A DNA stretch of 64,000 nt from Candidatus Anammoxibacter sp. (GCA_021777105.1 JAIQZQ010000004.1:34451-98450), one strand, 5' to 3'; shown: positions 27,472 through 37,582, numbered from the stretch's first letter. The notes: generated by a model from the letters alone, not told the origin. Program-made: numbers and translations.

Positions 27472-29286
27472 ATGCCGCAAAAAATAAAACTAAATTTATT
27501 AATTTCAACTCTGTTGCTGCTGCTAATTCCTGCGTTATCGGCTTTTGCGCAGGAAGATCCTTTTGCCGCAAGTGTATCTCCATTAACGAAATCAATACAG
27601 CCGGGCTCTGAGTTTGAGATTAGCGCCCTCATTAAAATCAAACCTCACTATTTTATATATAAAGATAGAACAAAAATTGAGGTTGAGCCAAGTGACGGCT
27701 TTGCATTTGGAGACGTCATATTTCCAAAAGCTGAAACCAAATTTGATAAATTTCTTGAACAGAATGTTGATATTTACAAAGGCTCCCCGTCATTTAGCTT
27801 AAAAGCTTCCGCTAATAATGAAATAAAACCTGGTCAATATGACGTTAAATTATTTGTGTATTATCAGGGCTGTTCTGAAGAGACTTGCTATCTACCCCAA
27901 AGAAAAGAATTTACAATTTCAGTGACGGTATTGGAAGGCAATGCCGCCGGCGGCATTAGCGGCCCTAAATCTTCTTTAAATAATAAACCGGATATATCTC
28001 CTAATAATCCGTTTGCCAACAAAAGCTTGTTGGGGGCATTGGTTCTTGCTTTTATAGCCGGCATTGGGGTAAGTTTTACTCCGTGTATTTACCCTATGAT
28101 ACCTATAACCGTGGCTATTATAGGAGGTCAGGCAAGCCATAGGCCTTTAAAGGGTTTTTACCTTTCGCTTTTCTACGTGCTTGGAATTGCGGTGGTTTAT
28201 TCAGCTTTGGGCGTGGCAGCCGCGTCAACAGGCGCGTTATTCGGTTCCGCCGTTAATAGCCCCTGGGTTGTTGGGTGTGTGGCGGCGGTGTTTATAGCCC
28301 TAGCTTTTAGTATGTTTGGCGTGTATGAATTAAAGATGCCGACCGCAATGGCTGAGAAATTTGGGGGCAAAAAAAAGGGCGGAGGCGTACTGGGAGTTTT
28401 TTTGTTGGGTTTAATTTCCGGCACGGTCGCTTCTCCATGTGTTGGGCCTGTTTTGGTTAGTTTGCTTGTTTTTATAGCAGGCACGGGCAGCAAGGTTTTG
28501 GGGTTCTGGTTGTTGTTTGTTTTTTCGTGGGGAATGGGTTTAATTCTAATCGCAGTAGGCACTTTTTCCGGCGCTATGAATGCGATGCCTAAATCCGGCA
28601 CATGGATGGTGATGGTCAAGAAAGTCCTTGGCGTGCTTCTGCTTGGGGCTGCTTTGTATTATTTGAAAGCAATTATCCCGGAACAAGCCTTCCTTATAAT
28701 ACTCGGCGTATTTTTAATTGTAGTCGGCGTTTTTTCCGGAGGGTTTGACAGGCTTGTCTCTGAAAGCTCAGTCATGCCGCGGGTTAAAAAAAGTTTCGGC
28801 ATATTATGCGTTATATTTGGACTCTATTTTCTTGGAGGCACGCTGCTGACAAAAGGCCTAATCTTGGGACCTTTTGCGTTTTCATCCAACTCTAACGCGA
28901 CTATTGACAATGAAGTTGCGAATCCCGATAAATTCGGGATTGAGTGGATGTTGTCTGAAGAGCAAGGGCTTAAAATGGCTCAAAACATTTCAAAGCCGGT
29001 AATGATTGATTTTTGGGCTGAATGGTGCTCTGTCTGTAAAAAACTTGAGAAGAAGACCCTTTACGACCCAATTGTTATAAACGCTTCTAAAAATTTTGTG
29101 AATATAAAGATTGATTGCACGGATGTTGACGACTCAAAAATAAAGAGTTTGTGGAAAAAATATGGCATTGTTGGGCTGCCCACTATTATTTTTGTTGATA
29201 AAGACGGCGCGGTTTTAAATGATAAAACAGTGAACGGTTTTGTTAAACCAAGCGAATTTAAAAAGATTATGGATAGTGTTTTGTAG
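27472..29286 (+). CDS. dsbD: Thiol:disulfide interchange protein DsbD
   Basis: A 604-residue protein with the three-part DsbD layout: a periplasmic N-terminal domain after the signal peptide (~30-150, with the Cys pair in QGCSEETCYLP), a membrane part of about eight helices (~180-440) with the conserved SFTPCIYPMIP and SGTVASPCVGPVL cysteines, and a C-terminal thioredoxin domain with CSVC in FWAEWCSVCKK (~519-522). It moves reducing power from cytoplasmic thioredoxin across the inner membrane to periplasmic disulfides. Its length is close to E. coli DsbD. It supports cytochrome c maturation, which the bd-like cytochrome in this window would need. Confidence 0.95.
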   Translation: MPQKIKLNLLISTLLLLLIPALSAFAQEDPFAASVSPLTKSIQPGSEFEISALIKIKPHYFIYKDRTKIEVEPSDGFAFGDVIFPKAETKFDKFLEQNVDIYKGSPSFSLKASANNEIKPGQYDVKLFVYYQGCSEETCYLPQRKEFTISVTVLEGNAAGGISGPKSSLNNKPDISPNNPFANKSLLGALVLAFIAGIGVSFTPCIYPMIPITVAIIGGQASHRPLKGFYLSLFYVLGIAVVYSALGVAAASTGALFGSAVNSPWVVGCVAAVFIALAFSMFGVYELKMPTAMAEKFGGKKKGGGVLGVFLLGLISGTVASPCVGPVLVSLLVFIAGTGSKVLGFWLLFVFSWGMGLILIAVGTFSGAMNAMPKSGTWMVMVKKVLGVLLLGAALYYLKAIIPEQAFLIILGVFLIVVGVFSGGFDRLVSESSVMPRVKKSFGILCVIFGLYFLGGTLLTKGLILGPFAFSSNSNATIDNEVANPDKFGIEWMLSEEQGLKMAQNISKPVMIDFWAEWCSVCKKLEKKTLYDPIVINASKNFVNIKIDCTDVDDSKIKSLWKKYGIVGLPTIIFVDKDGAVLNDKTVNGFVKPSEFKKIMDSVL

Positions 29287-29361
29287 TTTTGACGAGCATT
29301 TAAAGCGGTTACAATAGTTGAGATGATTAATTTTTTAACCTTTTGTTAAGGATATTTAATT

Positions 29362-29742
29362 ATGGAAACATGGAAATGTGAAAACTGCGGATACCAGTAC
29401 GAAGGGGAATTCCTCGAAGTGTGCCCATCATGTGAAAAATCATGCGGGTTTGTTGACGCGACTAACTATGTTCCAGAATCTTTTAATGCCAAAGGAGAGC
29501 TTGATATGGCAAACGCCACAATCTATTGCGACCCGTTTTGTCCGTCGTGCGCGGATTTAGCGGAATTTTTAAAGGAAAAATCTGTTAGTTTTGAATTTAT
29601 AAATATAAATGAGAACAAAAACGCGGCTCATGACGCAGTTTCCATTTCAGGTCAAGATAAACTTCCGGTGGTAGTTGTTGGGAAGGAAGTTTTTACACCT
29701 CCCATTGACAAAGAAAAGTTGATGGCGATTCTTGAGAAATAA
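29362..29742 (+). CDS. Rubredoxin-like zinc ribbon fused to a glutaredoxin-like domain
   Basis: A 126-residue protein. The N-terminal 45 residues have a rubredoxin-like pattern (WKCENCGYQYEG then CPSCEKSC), and the rest is a glutaredoxin/thioredoxin-fold domain with the active site CPSC in CDPFCPSCADL and the GSH-type segment KLPVVVVGKEVF. Such fusions may couple an iron or zinc site to thiol redox. It lies 76 bases after dsbD, likely in the same operon. Its substrate is unknown. Confidence 0.75.
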   Translation: METWKCENCGYQYEGEFLEVCPSCEKSCGFVDATNYVPESFNAKGELDMANATIYCDPFCPSCADLAEFLKEKSVSFEFININENKNAAHDAVSISGQDKLPVVVVGKEVFTPPIDKEKLMAILEK

Positions 29743-29861
29743 AAAACGATTAACTGAAAATATTTTTCGTTTCAGCCCTTATCTGTTCTGGATTCTAGAC
29801 ACAAATCGCGGTATACTGGTAAATTACAAAATATTGTCGCCACAATATCTGGAAAGAAGCA

Positions 29862-31499
29862 ATGCTTGAAAAAGTAAAAACATTTAAAGGCGGGCACGCC
29901 TTTGGGACTTTAAATGGAATGCCAAAAGCGCGTATAAGGCATTGCGGCGTCCCAATGAAAGTCGTTATACCTTTGCGCCAGGGCTTTGGCGATGAGGTTA
30001 AGCCTATAGTCAAAAAAGGCGATAAAGTAAAAGCCGGCCAGATAATTGCTATTGACGACAATTCCATCTCCTCGCCGATTCATGCTTCGGTTAACGGGAC
30101 TATTTCGGATTGCGAATCTAAAGTTGTCTGTTATGAGAATAACAACAAATGTATGTCCGAAAATCCGGCGGCGGAAAATCAAAATATTGAGATAAGCTCC
30201 GTCACAATTGAGTCTGATGGATTGGCCGACTGGCAAAACGTTGAAAATTACGTGGCGGATGTTGACCTTGCGACAGTTGAAGGAGCCTTTAAGAAACTTT
30301 ATATGTCAGGCGTGACCGCTTTAGGCTTATCCGGTATTCCCAGTCCTCACAACACTTCTCCGGTAGAGCCGGATAAAGTGACAAATATAGTTATTAATGC
30401 TACAAATTCCGAGCCGTTTTCATTGCCGGTTTCCGCTGTAGTTAAAACAAGGGAAAAGGCGTTTATTACAGGCCTGAACATACTGAGCTTTTTATTTCCT
30501 GACGCAGAGATTGATATTGCCATAGACAGCGGCCAGGAAGAGTCAATTTATGGGCTTTTTAACGCGTTAAACGGCAAGGAAGACTTTGTGATGAAAGGGG
30601 TTTACTCAGACGGTAAACTTCCTGATAAACTCCACATTAACCCCGTCAAACCGAAATATCCGCAGGGAAACGAGACCGTGCTGGTTGAAACACTTATTGG
30701 GGTTGCTCCCGGGCCAAAGGGCGATTTCTCAGCTATTGAGCATGGCGTTATTGTGCTTGCCGCTCAGGATGTTCTCTCTATTTATGAAGCGGTAATAGAA
30801 GGCAAACCATTGATTGAGCGAATTGTCGCCCTTGGCGGCGCCGGGCATAGTGTAAACCATTGCGTAGGCGTCCGCATTGGCTCGTCGCTTAAAAGTGTCA
30901 TTTCACATCGTCATAAAGCCGGTGTTGAATCAAGGATTATACTTAACAGCATTATGACCGGTCCAACATTGCAAAATCTTGACATACCTATAACAAAATC
31001 GACAAATTCCATAATTTCACTGCCTGAAAACAAGGATCGCGAGTTTCAGTCATTTTTGAGGCCCGGCATTGATCGTGGCTCATACTCAAAAACATTTTTG
31101 TCTGCCATTTTCAGGAAATCTGTTAGAAGGGCCGATACAAACATAAACGGCGAGCCTCGCCCGTGTATTTCATGCAATTACTGCGAGTATGCCTGCCCTG
31201 TAAACATATTGCCGTTTTTAATTAGCAAATATGTGGAGCATGATATGGTGGAAGAGACTGAAGGTTTAAATATTTTTGATTGCGTCGAATGCGGTCTTTG
31301 CAGTTATGTTTGCCCATCAAAGATTCCTATTTTAAAACACATTGCGGAAGGCAAGCAAAAGATTCGAATCGCCGCGGCTGAAGACGCTGCGGCAGAGGTT
31401 GAGGCTGCAGCGGAAGCGCTTGCCGCCGCAGAAGCTGTATCTGCCACAGAAGCAGAAACAGTCGCCGACACAGAAGCAACTGCGGAAGCGGTCGTTTGA
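29862..31499 (+). CDS. nqrA: RnfC-like/NqrA-type subunit with two [4Fe-4S] motifs
   Basis: A 545-residue protein. The N-terminal part resembles RnfC and NqrA (KVVIPLRQGFGDEVKPIVKK then GDKVKAGQIIA, a biotinyl-like barrel and a SLBB-like region). Near residues 434-445 and 474-485 it has two ferredoxin-type cysteine motifs (CISCNYCEYACP and CVECGLCSYVCP), which ordinary NqrA lacks. The last ~45 residues are an Ala/Glu-rich low-complexity tail. It opens an operon with nqrB, C, D, E and F, so it takes the place of NqrA in an Na+-translocating NADH:quinone oxidoreductase-type complex. The iron-sulfur sites may let ferredoxin donate electrons, an inference. Confidence 0.85.
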   Translation: MLEKVKTFKGGHAFGTLNGMPKARIRHCGVPMKVVIPLRQGFGDEVKPIVKKGDKVKAGQIIAIDDNSISSPIHASVNGTISDCESKVVCYENNNKCMSENPAAENQNIEISSVTIESDGLADWQNVENYVADVDLATVEGAFKKLYMSGVTALGLSGIPSPHNTSPVEPDKVTNIVINATNSEPFSLPVSAVVKTREKAFITGLNILSFLFPDAEIDIAIDSGQEESIYGLFNALNGKEDFVMKGVYSDGKLPDKLHINPVKPKYPQGNETVLVETLIGVAPGPKGDFSAIEHGVIVLAAQDVLSIYEAVIEGKPLIERIVALGGAGHSVNHCVGVRIGSSLKSVISHRHKAGVESRIILNSIMTGPTLQNLDIPITKSTNSIISLPENKDREFQSFLRPGIDRGSYSKTFLSAIFRKSVRRADTNINGEPRPCISCNYCEYACPVNILPFLISKYVEHDMVEETEGLNIFDCVECGLCSYVCPSKIPILKHIAEGKQKIRIAAAEDAAAEVEAAAEALAAAEAVSATEAETVADTEATAEAVV

Positions 31500-31569
31500 T
31501 TATAAAATTAGTTATTAAGAAGACGCGGATAAAATATGTTTGTCCGCCGGTTAATTAAAAGCAAACTAT

Positions 31570-32658
31570 ATGATTAATATTTTACGAGCTATATTAGACG
31601 CGGTTGGGGTCAAAATTGAGCAAAGCAGCTTAAAAAATGTTCTTAAACCGCCTTTTGAAGCAGCCGACAGCTTCTTTTTCGGCAGGCCGATTGTAACTGA
31701 CAGATACCCGCATATACGCGATTATGTTGACATAAAACGTTTTTTTATCACTGTCGTTGTGGCTATGATGCCTTGCTCAATTGCCTCTATATACTTTTTT
31801 GGCTGGAGGGCGCTTGCCATAATCGCCACTTCATACGCTTTCGGTCTTGCCGCTGAAATGGTCTTTGCCATTTTAAGGAAAGAGGAGATAACCGAAGGCG
31901 CATTTGTTACATGCATGATATTTCCCCTGATATTGCCGCCAACAATACCTCTATGGATGGTTGCGTTAGGCATTGTTTTCGGCATAGTCTTTGGAAAGGA
32001 GGTCTTTGGAGGCACGGGCAGAAACATATTTAATCCCGCAATGGTAGGCAGGATATTTATTGCCGTTACATTCCCCTCCACAGTTACAACAAGCTGGTAC
32101 GAGCCGATTAAAGGCGCGGCCGGCGGGTTTGTCGCATATACGGTAGACGCTGTAGACGCCGTCACTTCCGCCACTCCGTTAATCAAATATTACGGCTCCG
32201 GCGAGCTGTCTAATTATTGCGATATGTTTTTCGGCAATGTTTCAGGCTCATTGGGCGAGACGTCAAAATTGCTTATTATAATCGGCGGCATATTTTTGAT
32301 GGTTACAAAGGTCGGCAATTGGAGGATACCTGTTTCATATCTGGCAACCGTAGCCGCTTTTTCAGCCATAGTCAACGCAATAGCGCCGGGCGCGTTTGCG
32401 CCACCGGCTTTCCAGCTGTTGTCGGGCGGTCTTTTGTTTGGAGCCGCGTTTATGGCTACCGATCCTGTTTCAGCCGCTTTTACAGGCTGGGGCAAATGGA
32501 TTTACGGTTTTTTGCTTGGCATATTAACCGTGCTGATCAGGGAGCTTACCGGATATGTCGAAGGCGTTATGTTTGCCATTATATTTATGAATATTTTCGC
32601 GCCATTGATAGATCAGATTGTGATTTTGTTGGGTTCAAAAAAAGCAAAGAAAGTTTAG
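31570..32658 (+). CDS. nqrB: Na+-NQR/Rnf membrane subunit B (NqrB/RnfD)
   Basis: A 362-residue membrane protein with about nine helices and the NqrB/RnfD conserved segments GRNIFNPAMVGR, VTSATPL (covalent FMN Thr site) and AAFMATDPVSAAF. It takes part in sodium-coupled electron transfer to quinone. It follows the RnfC-like gene after 70 bases. The next operon genes for subunits C to F come only after two unrelated genes (32671-36151), so the operon is split here. Confidence 0.9.
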   Translation: MINILRAILDAVGVKIEQSSLKNVLKPPFEAADSFFFGRPIVTDRYPHIRDYVDIKRFFITVVVAMMPCSIASIYFFGWRALAIIATSYAFGLAAEMVFAILRKEEITEGAFVTCMIFPLILPPTIPLWMVALGIVFGIVFGKEVFGGTGRNIFNPAMVGRIFIAVTFPSTVTTSWYEPIKGAAGGFVAYTVDAVDAVTSATPLIKYYGSGELSNYCDMFFGNVSGSLGETSKLLIIIGGIFLMVTKVGNWRIPVSYLATVAAFSAIVNAIAPGAFAPPAFQLLSGGLLFGAAFMATDPVSAAFTGWGKWIYGFLLGILTVLIRELTGYVEGVMFAIIFMNIFAPLIDQIVILLGSKKAKKV

Positions 32659-32670
32659 AACGGCATATTT

Positions 32671-34476
32671 ATGTTAAAAAAAAACAAAACGCAAAAAACG
32701 CGCTTTAAAATCTCTTTATTGCTTGTGTTTTTAACTATAGCAGTCACTCATGGGTTGTTTAATGTATGCGCATTCGCAAAAAATGACAAACAACTTGAAA
32801 ACGCAATGGAACAGCTGATTAATAAAGATTTTGCTGGTGCGGAAAAACTGTTTAATCTAAATTTAAAAGATAGCAATATTGACGTTGATGATAATTTGAA
32901 AGCCTTGTTGCATGAGCCGTTCTTTGTTAATGATGATATAGTTGGAAGAAATGCCGTTTCAATTGAAGAACTTGAATACATTAGAAAGGTTGCCGTCTAT
33001 AAAAAGCTGGCCGACTCAGTTACAAAAGGGATAGATTCGGAACGTGAAATTGTTTTTGCTTTGTTTGATTGGGTAGTCAGAAATATTGCTATAAATTGCG
33101 GCAAAAAGGAGACGAATATCGGCAAGGAAACAACGGCGTTTCCTTATGATTATATGCTGAGAGGATTTGGCGGCTGTGACAGAAGCTCGTGGGTATTGGC
33201 CACTCTGGCTAGCCAGGCCGGTTTTCACGCAAACAATATAGCTCTGCCAAACCATTCAATGACACAGATATATGTTGAAAACGGCTGGGCATTATTCGAT
33301 CCGTTTTATAACGTAATATTTATGAATGACGGCAAGTTGTTGGGCCTTGACGATCTGAGTGAACTTAAAGGGGTAATAAATAGCAATGATAGCTATATGC
33401 GCAAAGAACAAATTTTTGACGATTTAAAGCAGTGCAGAATTGAAATTATCTGCGATCCGTTTTCTCTTTTGCCGAAAATAAAAAATTTAGATGGTTTGCT
33501 TAAGGAAAATTATGATATTGCGCCTAATATTTATTACGATATTTTAGAGGAGTTGTCGTTTACCATATCATCCATGAGCGAGGAGGATATAGTCGAAGAT
33601 GGCATTGTCTCCATTCCTCACAAAATAGACGGCACAATGCATAATGTCTATATATCAATGTATCCGTTTGTTGAAAGGATAACTTATACTTTTGGAAAAT
33701 ATAGCAATAATATTGAAAGAAATTATCCTTATTTAAAATATTTTGCAGCAGCCAGAGAGTTTCAGATTAGCGGAGCTTATTTAAAAGCTATAAATGAGTA
33801 CGAAAGGCTAATGGCTTTGCCGGCTCATAAAGATATTAAAGATAAACTTATTTACAACCAGGCGTTATGTTTTTACGAGATAAATAATCTTTCCGCCGCT
33901 AAGAAATTGTTTAAACGTTTCAGAAAAGAGTATCCTGATAGCGAAGAATTAAATGGCGTTGATCATCACTTGAAATTAATAAATAAACGGTTGAATGGAT
34001 CGGAAATAAAACCTCATAAATTAAAAAAAGAATCGAAAGGCGTTCAGGTTGCAGAGGGAAAATATTGTAGCATTAAAAAGCAAATACTTATTAATGTTAA
34101 CGACCCTATTTATAAAAGCGCGTTATATGATGGATATAATGATTTGGGAAAGTCATATGCCAAGTCCGGCAGGTTTGACGACGCTATTTTAAATTATAAA
34201 AAAGCTTTGCGTGTGAATCCTGAACTGTTAACCGCTTACTATTATTTAAGCTCAACATATATTAATCTAAGAGAGCTAGACAAGGCTATTAACGAGCTTT
34301 TAAAGGCTTTATTGATTGCTCCTGATGACTCCGACGCTCATTATCTGCTTTGCATAGCTTATTATAATAAAAAAGATTTTCAAAATTCAAAATTTCATTG
34401 CGACAAAGCTGTCTTATTTGGAGAAAAGGTTTCCCCTAAGCTTATAGATAAAATTGCAAAAAAATTAGCCGGTTAA
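32671..34476 (+). CDS. Exported transglutaminase-like protein with C-terminal TPR repeats
   Basis: A 601-residue protein with a signal peptide (SLLLVFLTIAVTHGLFNVC). The middle shows a transglutaminase-like catalytic core: Cys in GFGGCDRSS (~168), His in LPNHSMTQIY (~195) and Asp in ALFDPFYN (~209). The C-terminal ~150 residues hold TPR-type helices (YYYLSSTYINLRELDKAINE, ALLIAPDDSDAHYLLCIAYY). It probably acts outside the cytoplasm as a protease or protein cross-linking enzyme, or as a pseudo-enzyme. A paralogue follows 13 bases later. The pair sits inside the nqr operon between subunits B and C, an odd place. Confidence 0.75.
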   Translation: MLKKNKTQKTRFKISLLLVFLTIAVTHGLFNVCAFAKNDKQLENAMEQLINKDFAGAEKLFNLNLKDSNIDVDDNLKALLHEPFFVNDDIVGRNAVSIEELEYIRKVAVYKKLADSVTKGIDSEREIVFALFDWVVRNIAINCGKKETNIGKETTAFPYDYMLRGFGGCDRSSWVLATLASQAGFHANNIALPNHSMTQIYVENGWALFDPFYNVIFMNDGKLLGLDDLSELKGVINSNDSYMRKEQIFDDLKQCRIEIICDPFSLLPKIKNLDGLLKENYDIAPNIYYDILEELSFTISSMSEEDIVEDGIVSIPHKIDGTMHNVYISMYPFVERITYTFGKYSNNIERNYPYLKYFAAAREFQISGAYLKAINEYERLMALPAHKDIKDKLIYNQALCFYEINNLSAAKKLFKRFRKEYPDSEELNGVDHHLKLINKRLNGSEIKPHKLKKESKGVQVAEGKYCSIKKQILINVNDPIYKSALYDGYNDLGKSYAKSGRFDDAILNYKKALRVNPELLTAYYYLSSTYINLRELDKAINELLKALLIAPDDSDAHYLLCIAYYNKKDFQNSKFHCDKAVLFGEKVSPKLIDKIAKKLAG

Positions 34477-34489
34477 AATGACGCAATAG

Positions 34490-36151
34490 ATGTTAGTTAA
34501 CAAAATTATGTTTAATAGATATGTTTTGTTTGTTGTTATAGGCGCAATTATATTTCATGGGTTGTTTAGCCGGCTTGCTTACTCACAAAATGAAACAAAA
34601 TTTGACATTGCGCTGGAACAATTATTAAATAAAGACTATGAAAACGCAAAAAAGCTGCTTAGCATAGAATTGCAAAAACAAACTGTTGATATTCCAGAGA
34701 ACCTATCTCCATTATTAACAGAACCTTTTTTTGCTATTAACGAGATAAATGAACAAGATATAGTTGCGCTTGACGATCTGGACTATATTAGAAAAGTTGT
34801 TATATACAAAAAATTAGTTGAAACGATAACTAAAGGTTTGCGTTCAGACAGGGAAATTATATTTGCTCTGTTTGACTGGGTCTATAGAAACATTACTGTA
34901 TCATGCGGGATAAAGGAAAGAGGGCTTGGCAGAGAAACAACCGCCTTTCCATATGACTATATGATGCGGGGGTTTGGCGGGTGCGATAGAAGCGCGTGGG
35001 TGTTGGTTGCATTGGCCAATCAGGCCGGTTTTCATGCCAACATTGTAGCAATGCCGTCTCATTCAATGACGCAAATATTTTTTGAAAACAAATGGGTTCT
35101 GTTTGATTGTTTTTATAACGTGATTTTTAAGAATGAGGAGAATTTGTTAGGTTTAGATGATTTGCCTGCAATAAAAACAGTTATAAAGGAAAGTAAGTGT
35201 TATTATAAGGAAATTTATAACGATTTAAACAAATATAATATTGAGGTTATATGCGAGCCTTTATCTATTCTGCCTAAAATGGCAGTTTTACAAACAACCT
35301 TAAATAGGAATTGTTGCAACCCTCCGATAATTTATTTTGACATTATGGATGAATTATCCTTTGCTATATCATCTATAGTTCCGGAAATTGCAATAAAAAG
35401 TGATTCGTACATATCAGTTCCTTACGCTTTTCAGTCAAAAAAACATAAAATTTATGTGGCGTTGAATCCGTTTATAGAACGATATCCTTATATTCTTGGA
35501 GCATATAGAAAAATTATAGAAGAACATTACCCGTATTTAAAATATTTCACTAATGCCGGAGAATTTCAAATTATGGGCGCTTATACAAGCGCGATAAAGG
35601 AGTATGACAAAGTAGTAGCAATGCCGGCGCAAAATAGTATTAGCTCTAAATTAATATACAACAAGGCTTTGTGTTACTACGAAATGAAAGATTTCTCTAA
35701 AGCTTCTCGTCTTTTTAAGCTTTACCAAAAAAATTATCCCAATGGGGAAGATGCAAATGGCGTGAATTATCATTTGAAATTATTAAATAGAAGTATTTCA
35801 GTTTATGTAGAGCGAACAGAAACTGAAAAAGAGAAAGATATTATAAACAATAATTATAAGCGCATAATAAGATTGTTGCGTTTTAACATAAAAGATCCAT
35901 ATTATAAATCTGTTTTGCATGAAGGTTTTTTTAATTTGGCAGCTTATTACAAAAAGATTGACAAACTGGAAAATGCGTTGTTAGCGTATAGAAAGGCTTT
36001 TGATGCTGATTCAGATTTGAAAGATGATCCAAATTTAATAAAGGCGATTTATGGCCTGGGATTAAGTTTTCAAAAACGTAGTTTAAAAAAAGCTGAAGCT
36101 GTATTTTCATGGTATATGGAACTAGCGCGCGCCTCGGATAGCGCTTATTAA
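34490..36151 (+). CDS. Exported transglutaminase-like protein, paralogue
   Basis: A 553-residue paralogue of the preceding gene with the same order of parts: signal peptide (VLFVVIGAIIFHGLFSRLAYS), transglutaminase-like core with Cys in GFGGCDRSAW (~164), His in PSHSMTQIFF (~190) and Asp in VLFDCFYN (~205), and a shorter helical TPR-like C-terminus. The identical GGCDRS, HSMTQI and FYNVIF blocks show tandem duplication. An in-frame ATG at 34508 is an alternative start. It is followed by 111 bases before the nqrC gene. Confidence 0.75.
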   Translation: MLVNKIMFNRYVLFVVIGAIIFHGLFSRLAYSQNETKFDIALEQLLNKDYENAKKLLSIELQKQTVDIPENLSPLLTEPFFAINEINEQDIVALDDLDYIRKVVIYKKLVETITKGLRSDREIIFALFDWVYRNITVSCGIKERGLGRETTAFPYDYMMRGFGGCDRSAWVLVALANQAGFHANIVAMPSHSMTQIFFENKWVLFDCFYNVIFKNEENLLGLDDLPAIKTVIKESKCYYKEIYNDLNKYNIEVICEPLSILPKMAVLQTTLNRNCCNPPIIYFDIMDELSFAISSIVPEIAIKSDSYISVPYAFQSKKHKIYVALNPFIERYPYILGAYRKIIEEHYPYLKYFTNAGEFQIMGAYTSAIKEYDKVVAMPAQNSISSKLIYNKALCYYEMKDFSKASRLFKLYQKNYPNGEDANGVNYHLKLLNRSISVYVERTETEKEKDIINNNYKRIIRLLRFNIKDPYYKSVLHEGFFNLAAYYKKIDKLENALLAYRKAFDADSDLKDDPNLIKAIYGLGLSFQKRSLKKAEAVFSWYMELARASDSAY

Positions 36152-36262
36152 GAAAATGGCGCGCTTCTTTTGAAAGAAAAAGAGTTTCAAAATGTGTATA
36201 CCTGATAAAATCCAGAAAAAATCTTAAGATAGTGTAATGATTAACTAGTAAAATAAAATAAA

Positions 36263-36856
36263 ATGAAAGAAAAGATATGGATGGTCGCGTTGCTTGTTAT
36301 CACCGCGTTGATTTCAGCGGCAATGTTGGCTGTTATTAATATAAAAACTGCGCCTGTCGTGGCAAAAAATAACGAGATAAAGCAGAAAAAATGCGTGCTC
36401 GACGTATTTAATGTTAAATACGACGACTCTAATGTTGAGTCTGTTTTTGATGAAAAGGTGCAAATTGTTAGCGATCAGGATGCGGCATATTACCGCCTGA
36501 AACAGGTTGGCGGCGGCGCTGGCGGGGATTCTTCCATTGCGTTTTCAATTGTCGGGCCAGGTTTTTGGGGGCCGATTAGCGCGTTTATCGCAATGCGTAG
36601 CGACCGCGAGACTATTGAAGGGCTCAAGTTTCTCAAACACGATGAGACTCCCGGACTTGGCGGCAGGATAGATGAAGAGTGGTTCTATTCCCAATTCATG
36701 GGTAAAAAGATAAAACCAAAACTTGTTAAAATGCCGAACAATATGGCAAAGGCTGACAATGAGTTCGACGCAATCACCGGCGCGACTCAAACCAGCATGT
36801 ATGTTGAAGCTTTAATAAATAATGGGGTGACCTCTTTTATGGAAAAGCTGGAATAG
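36263..36856 (+). CDS. nqrC: Na+-NQR/Rnf FMN-binding subunit C (NqrC/RnfG)
   Basis: A 197-residue protein with one N-terminal membrane helix (VALLVITALISAAMLAVI) and an FMN-binding domain. The GPISAFIAM, DETPGLGGRIDEEWF and ITGATQTS blocks are conserved; the Thr of TGATQTS is the covalent FMN site. It would lie mostly outside the cytoplasmic membrane. It resumes the nqr operon after the two transglutaminase-like genes, 43 bases before nqrD. Confidence 0.9.
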   Translation: MKEKIWMVALLVITALISAAMLAVINIKTAPVVAKNNEIKQKKCVLDVFNVKYDDSNVESVFDEKVQIVSDQDAAYYRLKQVGGGAGGDSSIAFSIVGPGFWGPISAFIAMRSDRETIEGLKFLKHDETPGLGGRIDEEWFYSQFMGKKIKPKLVKMPNNMAKADNEFDAITGATQTSMYVEALINNGVTSFMEKLE

Positions 36857-36899
36857 ATTAATATATGTATTTTTAATATTTTTTGTTTAAATTAAAACA

Positions 36900-37526
36900 A
36901 TGGCTATAAAAGTAACACAAACACGCAGTTTTAAGACGCTTATTGAAGGCATATGGGAAAACAATCCCACGTTCAGGATGATATTGGGCATCTGCTCCAC
37001 CCTTGCCGTAACCAACAGCGTTAGAAATACCATAGCCATGGATATCGCTGTTATTTTAGTTATCATGGCAAGTTCGGTGACGGTTTCGCTAATGAGGAAT
37101 ATTATTCCCCGCCGCGTAAGAATGGCTGTTTACACCCTTATTATTGCCACATATGTTATTTTCGTTGATCAATATTTGCGCGCTTATTACATGGATATCA
37201 GCGAACAGATAGGACCTTATGTTGGGCTTATTATTACAAATTGCATTGTTATGGGGCGTTGCGAGTCTTTTGCTTCAGGCAACAAACCATGGCTTTCCAT
37301 TCTTGACGCATTGGGGGTTGGAGTAGGTTACGCGTTGTCGTTGATATTTATTGCCATGGTTAGAGAGCTTTTGGGATTCGGCTCAATACTTGGCGTTAAT
37401 ATTTTAGGCGCAAATTGGGAAGGTTGGGTTATTATGATTATGGCCCCGGGAGCGTTTATAGTTTTAGGGGTTTTCATATGGGTGTTAAGAGCCATTGCAA
37501 AACCGCAAATGACAAAAAGCATGTAA
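36900..37526 (+). CDS. nqrD: Na+-NQR subunit D
   Basis: A 208-residue integral membrane protein of about six helices with the family segments NPTFRMILGICSTLAVTNSV, GLIITNCIVMGRCESFA and MVRELLGFGSILG. NqrD and NqrE form the antiparallel membrane pair that carries an iron site and the sodium path. The Cys residues in GICSTLAV and TNCIVMGR are the conserved ones that hold the intramembrane iron. The length matches the family. It lies between nqrC and nqrE with short gaps. Confidence 0.95.
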   Translation: MAIKVTQTRSFKTLIEGIWENNPTFRMILGICSTLAVTNSVRNTIAMDIAVILVIMASSVTVSLMRNIIPRRVRMAVYTLIIATYVIFVDQYLRAYYMDISEQIGPYVGLIITNCIVMGRCESFASGNKPWLSILDALGVGVGYALSLIFIAMVRELLGFGSILGVNILGANWEGWVIMIMAPGAFIVLGVFIWVLRAIAKPQMTKSM

Positions 37527-37582
37527 TTTTGAAATCGGTTTTTACCTGAAAATAATCGGCTAATAAAAACGGAGTAAATGGT

